From CAZAYB01 sp964489215 (GTDB taxonomy: Bacteria > Planctomycetota > Phycisphaerae > Sedimentisphaerales > Anaerohalosphaeraceae), in the NCBI GenBank assembly GCA_964489215.1, contig CAZAYB010000178.1, positions 1 to 6,628 of the forward strand: 6,628 bases of DNA, read 5' to 3'. The notes below the pieces were generated by a model. The model worked only from the letters and a program-made list of their open reading frames with translations, did no database searches and was not told where the DNA came from. The number at the start of each line of letters is the position of its first letter. Within the stretch, counting starts at the first letter, position 1. The position numbers and the translations under genes were made by a program. This document shows positions 1 to 4,549 of this stretch, one piece after another.

Positions 1-19
1 AGGTGGAACTATGAAACAA

Positions 20-46
20 AATCAACGAGAGGAAGTTAAATCAGGA
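20..46 (+). repeat. 27-bp direct repeat, copy 1
   Basis: The 27 bases here are identical to 373-399; the core reads CAACGAGAGGAAGTTAAATC. Similarity continues patchily a few bases beyond each end (TACCACATG here, CAACACACG in the other copy). Both copies lie 9 bases after an ATG (11 and 364) in the same phase, so each could be read as M-x-x-NQREEVKSG-x-H. Because the DNA is identical, this says nothing about selection on a peptide. The two copies bracket the DUF2080-type gene, which suggests duplication linked to a mobile element. What the repeat is remains unknown. Confidence 0.85.
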
Positions 47-88
47 TACCACATGTCAATAATTGAAAGGAAACATTTATTAATCTTT

Positions 89-106
89 AGATATATAAAT
101 ATATCT
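89..106 (+). promoter_or_regulatory. AT-rich dyad / TATA-like element next to the DUF2080 start
   Basis: AGATATAT-AA-ATATATCT is an inverted repeat with 8-bp arms and a 2-bp centre, ending directly before the ATG at 107. It contains a TATA-like core (ATATATAAAT). It is too close to the ATG to be a normal TATA box for a transcript that includes that ATG, so it could instead be an operator or chance AT-rich sequence. A related element overlaps the arsR start at 1830-1849. Confidence 0.3.
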
Positions 107-265
107 ATGAGAGTTATTGAACTAAAAAAGGGAAATCTGAAATTTACAGATGAGATAGATGGTTTTATTGAGAAGAATGTCACAAGATTTGGCACTAGTG
201 CCAAGGTTGATTGTCCAAGAAGATATATCGGAAGGAAAGCATATCTGCTGATTTGCAAAGAATGA
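107..265 (+). CDS. DUF2080 family transposon-associated small protein
   Basis: The product is a 52-residue protein starting MRVIELKKGN. The second half, VTRFGTSAKVDCPRRYIGRK followed by AYLLICKE, matches the pattern of DUF2080 (COG3466) proteins, which have an AbrB/SpoVT-like swapped-hairpin look: the x-K-F-G-x-S-x-x-V-x-x-P-K-x-Y-I-G-K pattern. Family members are usually found beside archaeal transposases and are taken to be transposon-encoded DNA-binding or accessory proteins; their exact role is not established. No transposase is visible here, so this looks like an orphan or a remnant whose partner lies left of the window. I chose the start at 107 because homologues I recall begin there. 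An in-frame ATG at 11 preceded by AGGTGG would give an 84-residue form, but the extra 32 residues look unrelated and arise partly from the direct repeat. There is no Shine-Dalgarno site at 107. Confidence 0.72.
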   Translation: MRVIELKKGNLKFTDEIDGFIEKNVTRFGTSAKVDCPRRYIGRKAYLLICKE

Positions 266-278
266 GCAAGTTAGTTAC

Positions 279-285
279 TTTTTTT
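279..285 (+). terminator. Oligo-T archaeal-type terminator after the DUF2080 gene
   Basis: A run of seven T residues lies 13 bases past the TGA at 263-265 and is followed by further pyrimidine-rich sequence (CTTC). Archaeal RNA polymerase commonly stops at T-runs without needing a strong hairpin. Placement fits the end of the small gene, but it has not been tested. Confidence 0.4.
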
Positions 286-372
286 CTTCAGATTTGGTTT
301 TGACGCAAAGCCCAGACAACCTTCTTTATTTTAATCTGGCGAAGTCAAGTGAAAAAGAAAAACATGAACTTC

Positions 373-399
373 AATCAACGAGAGGAAGTTAAATCAGGA
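373..399 (+). repeat. 27-bp direct repeat, copy 2
   Basis: This is an exact 27-base match to 20-46, offset by 353 bases. The ATG at 364 opens a 16-residue frame (MNFNQREEVKSGQHTF, stop 412-414) that parallels the beginning of the frame at 11. It has no visible ribosome binding site, and I do not call it a gene. The rest of 266-496 shows no open frame or strong hairpin, only a weak CAGATT (289-294) / AATCTG (333-338) pairing. Confidence 0.85.
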
Positions 400-496
400 C
401 AACACACGTTTTAAGAATTCAAGAAAAGGTTTGAATCTCCAGGTTGCCTAATAGTGAAACCCGAGTAGGAAATTGTAGTTTTGTGGATGTATCCGC

Positions 497-1459
497 CTAC
501 GAAAAAAGAAAGTTGAACAAATAGCCAGTCAGCACTATTCCTACAGTCACTACCGCGAAGAATAGAGTAAGCAATTGCAGTTTCATTGCCCGCCTTAGTA
601 TGATAGCCTCCGGGAGACTGAGGGCGGCAGTCGCCATCATGAAAGCGAGGGCTGTTCCTAACGGAACCCCTTTCTGGAATAGAACGACTGCAAGTGGGAC
701 AACTGCACTGCAGTTTGCATAAATCGGGACCCCTGCAAGAACTGCAATAGGGACAGCAAAAATGCCTCCGCTGCTGACAATTGAATTTATCATCTCTTCA
801 GGGATAAACCCATGAATTACGGCCCCTACACTCACCCCAAGAAGCACCCATGGCCATAGCTTGCAGAGGATATTTTTTGCCTCTGAATACCCAAAAGAAA
901 GCCTCTCTGAAAAAGAAGAGAATTTTTTCTCCTTTTCAGCAGTTCTGTTTCGCATTGCAACATCCTTGGATAGATACCTCTCCATATTCATGCGGCTTAT
1001 CCCCATGCCCGAGAGGACACCAAGAATTACTCCGGCTATGATGTAAGTCGCAGCCACCTCCCAGCCGAAAAATCCCAGCATGAGTACTGCCATATATTCG
1101 TTGATGAGCGGGGAAGTCACTAGAAATGAGAATGCAGTTCCAATGGGCACTCCTGCCTCCAGAAAACTGATAAATATAGGAACTGAAGAACATGAGCAGA
1201 AAGGGGTTGCAGCACCGAAAAGAGAGGCCATCAGATTAGGGACAAGGAGCACCTCCCCTGAAAGAACCTTCTTGATTCTTTCCCTGGATATATAGCTCCT
1301 TACGAAAGCCATCACAAAAATCATGGTGAACAGCAACACCAGGATTTTAATGCTGTCGTAGACGAAGAAATCTAATGCAGTTCCGAACTTGGAATCGGTG
1401 GCAAGTCCAAATATTTCAAAGACTATCCACTTGGAAAATTGCTGGATTGGATCGCTCAT
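497..1459 (-). CDS. ArsP_1 (DUF318) family permease
   Basis: This 320-residue integral membrane protein matches the permease family Pfam ArsP_1. Hydrophobic segments are seen at about 34-54, 72-84, 90-115, 122-153, 202-217, 232-260, 266-285 and 297-318, with a charged cytoplasmic-like loop at about 157-200 (EKEKKFSSFSER). The family hallmark TPFCSCSSVP lies at 85-94 (Cys88, Cys90), and a second related element, YANCSAVVP, at 247-255 (Cys250). Each is followed by GVP(I/L)GTA, showing an internal two-fold repeat. Characterised relatives export trivalent organoarsenicals (ArsP) or are linked to metal efflux, so a role in thiophilic metal or metalloid export is inferred, and the substrate is not determined. 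The ATG overlaps the stop of the upstream microprotein gene as ATGA, with GAGG about 10 bases ahead. It is the last gene of the arsR operon. Confidence 0.88.
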   Translation of the reverse strand: MSDPIQQFSKWIVFEIFGLATDSKFGTALDFFVYDSIKILVLLFTMIFVMAFVRSYISRERIKKVLSGEVLLVPNLMASLFGAATPFCSCSSVPIFISFLEAGVPIGTAFSFLVTSPLINEYMAVLMLGFFGWEVAATYIIAGVILGVLSGMGISRMNMERYLSKDVAMRNRTAEKEKKFSSFSERLSFGYSEAKNILCKLWPWVLLGVSVGAVIHGFIPEEMINSIVSSGGIFAVPIAVLAGVPIYANCSAVVPLAVVLFQKGVPLGTALAFMMATAALSLPEAIILRRAMKLQLLTLFFAVVTVGIVLTGYLFNFLFS

Positions 1460-1566
1460 TTATATTTGTCCTCGCAGCAGCATTTCTTCTTCGATTCTCT
1501 TTCCATCTTCTTGTCAAGCTTTTCTAGGAGCTTTTCAAGAAACCCTCTCTTCTTTTCTTCTTCCAT
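1456..1566 (-). CDS. Lysine-rich CCC-tailed microprotein between arsR and the permease
   Basis: This is a 36-residue frame beginning MEEEKKRGFLEKLLEKLDKK and ending CCCEDKYK. Residues 1-28 are highly charged with heptad-like leucines (FLEKLLEKL), suggesting one amphipathic helix. Three consecutive cysteines (29-31) sit near the C-terminus, suited to binding a soft metal or arsenite. The ATG lies inside the 3' end of arsR in another frame (32-base overlap), with AGAGGG seven bases ahead. The stop overlaps the permease ATG as ATGA. Such serial overlap argues for a translated, coupled gene rather than a chance frame. I have an impression that similar short Lys/Cys-rich proteins accompany ArsP-type permeases, but I cannot verify it. 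Possible roles are metal delivery to the permease, a small permease subunit, or a sensor; the function is unknown. Confidence 0.68.
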   Translation of the reverse strand: MEEEKKRGFLEKLLEKLDKKMERESKKKCCCEDKYK

Positions 1567-1831
1567 GTTTTTTCCCTCTTACGCCAAATGCATTCAGCAC
1601 TTTTCTCGTGATATCACCAGCAAGTGAGTAGTAGATGTATTTTCCATCTCGCCTCTGCCTTACAATCCCCCAGCTTTCCAGCTTGCCCAACTGCAGGGAA
1701 ACGGTGGATTGAGAACGCTTAACACGCGGATAGATGCGGCAGACGCACTGCTCCCCCTCAAGCAAAAACTCCACAATCTTCAATCTAGTCCCATCAGAAA
1801 GTGCTTTGAATACCCTGAGTCTTTCTTCCAT
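1535..1831 (-). CDS. ArsR/SmtB-family metal(loid)-responsive repressor
   Basis: This 98-residue winged-helix protein has the usual ArsR order. An N-terminal helix with FKALSDGTRLKIVEFLLEGE (8-27) is followed by the metal-site helix QCVCRIYP (28-35), the recognition region SQSTVSLQLGKLESWGIV (40-57) and the wing RQRRDGKYIYYSL (58-70). Cys29 and Cys31 correspond to the CVC pair of the arsenite sensor motif ELCVCDLC; the third cysteine is replaced by Tyr34. In the plasmid-borne ArsR the CVC pair is known to be enough for induction, so As(III)/Sb(III) sensing is plausible, though not proven. The basic tail (GKKHGRRKEER) is encoded in DNA that overlaps the next gene's start. It heads the arsR-microprotein-permease operon and probably represses it through the dyad at its own start. 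Confidence 0.9.
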   Translation of the reverse strand: MEERLRVFKALSDGTRLKIVEFLLEGEQCVCRIYPRVKRSQSTVSLQLGKLESWGIVRQRRDGKYIYYSLAGDITRKVLNAFGVRGKKHGRRKEERVS

Positions 1832-1849
1832 ATTTATAGATATAAATAT
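1830..1849. promoter_or_regulatory. 20-bp perfect dyad, candidate ArsR operator
   Basis: ATATTTATA-GA-TATAAATAT has two 9-bp arms around a 2-bp centre. The left end overlaps the first bases of the arsR start codon (1829-1831). Position and symmetry suit binding by a dimeric ArsR protein that autoregulates the operon. The AT-only composition means chance cannot be ruled out. Confidence 0.45.
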
Positions 1850-1863
1850 ATCAATTTAAAAAA
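1850..1863 (-). promoter_or_regulatory. Candidate TATA box for the arsR operon (leaderless transcript)
   Basis: On the minus strand AATTTTTTAAATTG is centred about 25 bases before the arsR ATG. In archaea this spacing would put the transcript start at or within a few bases of the ATG, giving a leaderless or near-leaderless mRNA. This agrees with the absence of a Shine-Dalgarno site ahead of arsR. A second AT-rich candidate (CATAAAAAA) lies about 20 bases further upstream. Confidence 0.35.
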
Positions 1864-1930
1864 TTCCTTGTTTTTTATGCCTTTCCCCAGAACCCCTGCA
1901 ATCTTAGATCTGGGTGTTTAAGCTCTAATG

Positions 1931-1950
1931 CCTCAGTTTAGGAACTGAGG
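1931..1950. repeat. 8-bp stem hairpin CCTCAGTT-TAGG-AACTGAGG
   Basis: This is a perfect 8-bp stem with a 4-base loop. It is followed by a weaker outer pairing, AGGCC (1948-1952) with GGCCT (1974-1978). No T-run follows on either strand, so it is unlikely to be a terminator. A hairpin with a TTTAGG-like loop is reminiscent of the subterminal hairpins of IS200/IS605-type elements, but no transposase or TnpB fragment is visible nearby. Confidence 0.6.
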
Positions 1951-2146
1951 CCAGTATTCTAATCCTCCTTATGGGCCTTGTTGAGAGATTAAATATATTC
2001 ATGTTCACTTTCATTCATTAAATGAGTTATTGGACTTGCCCCTAATCTAAAGAAGTCAGGTTTTTTAATACTCGGCCAGCATATAACGCCAAAAAAAGAC
2101 CATCGCTCTCTTTACTCCAGCTCTCTTATTGGCCATTCTACTGCAG

Positions 2147-2168
2147 GATGCATGAATCCGCATGCATC
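2147..2168. repeat. Inverted repeat GATGCATG-N6-CATGCATC
   Basis: Two perfect 8-bp arms surround AATCCG, followed at once by a second overlapping small dyad, CATCG-GT-CGATG (2165-2176). It could form a hairpin in RNA or be a binding site for a dimeric regulator. It lies about 150 bases before the HMG-CoA synthase gene. Confidence 0.6.
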
Positions 2169-2208
2169 GGTCGATGTGTTTTTACCTGATGACTACCTGC
2201 CTTTTGAA

Positions 2209-2224
2209 GTGCTATATAAAGCAC
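2209..2224 (+). promoter_or_regulatory. TATA-like element inside a dyad (GTGCT-ATATAA-AGCAC)
   Basis: A TATATAAA core is flanked by inverted 5-bp arms. It could be an extra upstream promoter for the HMG-CoA synthase gene, giving a leader of roughly 80 bases, with the arms as an operator over the TATA box. This is a positional inference only. Confidence 0.3.
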
Positions 2225-2265
2225 AGATATCTACCTTGATCAAATAGGAACTTTTTTCCAAGCAA

Positions 2266-2274
2266 TTATAAATA
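2266..2274 (+). promoter_or_regulatory. TATA box of the HMG-CoA synthase gene
   Basis: TTATAAATA lies about 50 bases before the ATG at 2320. A start about 25 bases downstream (near 2295) would leave a leader of about 25 bases that still includes the strong Shine-Dalgarno site AAGGAGAG (2307-2314). The spacing is typical of archaeal promoters. Confidence 0.6.
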
Positions 2275-2319
2275 CATTTCCACACTCTACCCTTTTGAAA
2301 ATAGAAAAGGAGAGATATT

Positions 2320-3360
2320 ATGAGTGGCATCGTTGGTTATGGATCATACGTACCTTCATTCAGGATCAGGACTTCTGACATCGCATCCGTGTGGGGTGAG
2401 GAAGCTGAAAGAATAGAGAAAGGCCTCGGCATAAAAGAGAAAGCCGTGGGCGGTATCGACGAGGATTCGGCTACCATAGCTGTAGAGGCTGCCCGTAATG
2501 CACTTGCAAGAGCAGGACTGCCTTCTTCAAAACTTGGGGCTTTATACGTTGGAAGCGAATCCCATCCTTATGCAGTAAAACCAACAGCCACTATTGTTGC
2601 AGAGGCGATAGAAGCAACCCCTTCACTCACTGCTGCCGATCTCGAATTCGCATGCAAAGCAGGAACTGCAGGTTTGCAGATGACTATGGGAATGGTCAAA
2701 TCCGGGATGATTGATTATGGGATGAGCATAGGATCGGACACAGCCCAGGGAAGACCTGGAGATGCGCTGGAATACTCGGCAGCATCAGGAGGATCGGCAT
2801 TCATAACCGGACCGGATGATGAATCCCTCGCGGTTATTGAAGATACTTATTCCTTTACGACAGACACTCCTGATTTCTGGAGAAGACCCCATGCTGATTA
2901 TCCCTCGCATGGGGGGAGGTTCACTGGAGCCCCTGCCTATTTCAAGCACGTCTCTGAAGCGACTAATGGACTTCTTGAGAAAATAGGAATGAAAATTGAT
3001 GATTTCCATCATGTGATATTCCATCAGCCGAATGCGAAATTCCCTCTTCAAATGGCTAAAAAGATGGGAATTCCGAAAGAGAAAGTGCAGACAGGTCTCC
3101 TGGCCCCCGTAATAGGCAATACCTATTCAGGGGCCGCCATGCTCGGTCTAAGTGCTGTCCTCGATACAGCAAAACCAGGCGAACGAATCCTGATGACATC
3201 TTTTGGATCTGGTGCAGGGAGCGACTCGTTCTCCATCATTGTTACAGACAGAATACTGGAAACAAAAGGAAAGGTCCCAACAACCAGGGACTACATCGAT
3301 AAAAAGAAGTATATCGATTATGCTACATATCTGAAGTACAGGAAGAAGATAAAGAAATAG
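2320..3360 (+). CDS. Hydroxymethylglutaryl-CoA synthase, archaeal type
   Basis: This cytosolic enzyme condenses acetyl-CoA with acetoacetyl-CoA to HMG-CoA (EC 2.3.3.10), feeding the mevalonate pathway for isoprenoid lipids. At 346 residues it has the usual archaeal length and opens GIVGYGSYVP. The catalytic set is visible: Glu80 in GSESHPYAVKPT, nucleophile Cys112 in EFACKAGTAG, His235 in FHQPNAKFP, and the CoA-site glycine loop FGSGAGSDSF (295-304). The C-terminal DYIDKKKYIDYATYLKYR is characteristic of the archaeal family. The start is supported by AAGGAGAG ending five bases ahead and by a TATA box. In many archaea this gene sits with an acetoacetyl-CoA thiolase and a DUF35 protein that form a complex with it. 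Neither is present here, and the gene ends three bases from the convergent argH stop. Confidence 0.95.
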   Translation: MSGIVGYGSYVPSFRIRTSDIASVWGEEAERIEKGLGIKEKAVGGIDEDSATIAVEAARNALARAGLPSSKLGALYVGSESHPYAVKPTATIVAEAIEATPSLTAADLEFACKAGTAGLQMTMGMVKSGMIDYGMSIGSDTAQGRPGDALEYSAASGGSAFITGPDDESLAVIEDTYSFTTDTPDFWRRPHADYPSHGGRFTGAPAYFKHVSEATNGLLEKIGMKIDDFHHVIFHQPNAKFPLQMAKKMGIPKEKVQTGLLAPVIGNTYSGAAMLGLSAVLDTAKPGERILMTSFGSGAGSDSFSIIVTDRILETKGKVPTTRDYIDKKKYIDYATYLKYRKKIKK

Positions 3361-3363
3361 CCG

Positions 3364-4545
3364 TTATTTGAAAGATTCCGCCACTCTACGATAAGCTTCC
3401 CTGAATGGGACCCCCCTCTTCACCAGTTCATACGCCTTTTCCGTAGCATAGAGCTCATCGGTCATCGCGATTTCAAGATTCTCTTTTCTCACTATCAATC
3501 CATCAAATACTGATGATATGATATCCAATGACTTACAGGTTATTTCCATTGATTCGATCAAAGGACCTTTGGTGAGCTGATAATCCCTCTGATAACCGGT
3601 CGTGATATTCAGGATTAACCCATTGACGGTCAGCATATTCCCTCGGACCACATGTGAATTGGCACGGACTAATTCAAAAACATCAGGATTCATCTTCTGA
3701 GGCATGATCGAACTTCCGGTGCACATATCCGGAGGGAGTTTGAAAAAGCCGAATTCAGGCATCGAAAAAAGCAGCAGATCTGATGCTATCCTGTTTAGGC
3801 TCTGCATGATCGAAAAAAGGACATGCAATGCCAGCGATTCATACTTCCCCCTGGTGTGAGCACAATATATCGGATTATCCTGAACCACCGAAAAACCAAG
3901 TTCGCGGGCAGTGATCTTCCTGTTGGCCTTGATTGGAAGGCCATACCCTGCAGCACTTCCGAGAGGGTTCTTATCGAATATGTCCAGGATGGATTTCAGA
4001 AGCACAAGATCATCCGAAAGAATCCATTTGTAGCTTGATGCCAATGTATCGACTGTTGTAGGCATGGCCTTTCTCATGTGTGTATATCCAGGCATGGGAA
4101 CTCCTTGGTTCTTTTCCGCGAATGCGCATATGGATTCTTCGAGATTCCCGATTCTATCTGCGATAACCTTGAGCTTGTCGATCATATATAGCCTTATTGT
4201 AGTCAAAGCCTGATCATTTCTTGATCTTGCAGTATGGAGCTTTTTTCCAGGCTCACCTATCATGGATATGAGCCTGCTCTCTATGGCACCTATAGAATCC
4301 TCCTCTTCTTTCTTTATCCTGAATTTTCCTTCTTCAAAGGAATCGAGGATATCGTCAAGAGCCCCGAGAAGTTTGTTCAATTCATCTTCAGTGATGTAGC
4401 CTTCCGAGAAAAGCATCCTGGCGTGGGCCTTGGACACCCTAATATCATATGGGAGCAGGAGCATCTCAAGCCGATAGTCATCTCCGACCGTGTAATCCTC
4501 CACCTCTTTTTTCAGGTCATGTCCCTTTTCCCAGACCTTCGCCAT
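3364..4545 (-). CDS. argH: Argininosuccinate lyase, short form
   Basis: It catalyses the last arginine step, argininosuccinate to arginine plus fumarate, in the cytosol as a homotetramer of the fumarase/aspartase superfamily. Visible landmarks are HTARSRNDQ (104-112), PGYTHMRKAMP (152-162, with the TH pair of the active site), NPLGSAAGYG (193-202) and the mobile signature loop GSSIMPQKMNPD (277-288) with the catalytic serine. The product is 393 residues, whereas the family is usually 450-470; the protein stops just after VPFREAYRRV, where relatives continue for 50 or more residues. At 82-89, EDSIGAIE replaces the common EDIHxxIE, so the usual histidine is absent. PGYTHMRKAMP, NPLGSAAGYG and DVFELVRA resemble the ArgH clade I recall from Bacteroidetes. 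The ATG follows the argG stop by four bases; GAGGAG within the last argG codons is its ribosome site. Function as a lyase is likely from context. Confidence 0.88.
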   Translation of the reverse strand: MAKVWEKGHDLKKEVEDYTVGDDYRLEMLLLPYDIRVSKAHARMLFSEGYITEDELNKLLGALDDILDSFEEGKFRIKKEEEDSIGAIESRLISMIGEPGKKLHTARSRNDQALTTIRLYMIDKLKVIADRIGNLEESICAFAEKNQGVPMPGYTHMRKAMPTTVDTLASSYKWILSDDLVLLKSILDIFDKNPLGSAAGYGLPIKANRKITARELGFSVVQDNPIYCAHTRGKYESLALHVLFSIMQSLNRIASDLLLFSMPEFGFFKLPPDMCTGSSIMPQKMNPDVFELVRANSHVVRGNMLTVNGLILNITTGYQRDYQLTKGPLIESMEITCKSLDIISSVFDGLIVRKENLEIAMTDELYATEKAYELVKRGVPFREAYRRVAESFK

Positions 4546-4549
4546 TACA

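Larger units (their letters stand above)
1850..2319. other. Long intergenic region between the arsR operon and HMG-CoA synthase
   Basis: About 470 bases hold no open frame of convincing length or composition on either strand. Short frames seen, such as a 13-codon one at 2149, lack ribosome sites. It does contain several small structures: a hairpin at 1931-1950, a dyad at 2147-2168, a TATA-centred dyad at 2209-2224, an 11-bp palindrome TCATTAAATGA at 2015-2025, TATA-like stretches at 1989-1999 and 2266-2274, and T-runs at 2061-2066 (plus) and 2091-2097 (minus). The last TATA serves the downstream gene. The others could mark an unannotated RNA, old mobile-element ends or regulatory sites; I cannot decide among these. 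Confidence 0.5.

Noticed and set aside
22..258. A 78-residue minus-strand frame opposite the DUF2080 gene
   Set aside because: It is a shadow of the recognisable plus-strand gene, with no family resemblance and no upstream signal.
289..338. CAGATT / AATCTG pairing as a terminator hairpin or element end
   Set aside because: It has only six paired bases with a loop of about 38, which is not distinguishable from chance.
364..414. A 16-codon frame in the second repeat copy as a leader peptide or gene
   Set aside because: It has no ribosome site and no recognisable promoter, and its similarity to the frame at 11 is explained by the exact DNA repeat.
936..1193. An 85-residue minus-strand frame inside the permease gene
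   Set aside because: It is a same-strand, out-of-frame shadow of the permease, whose frame has conserved motifs on both sides.
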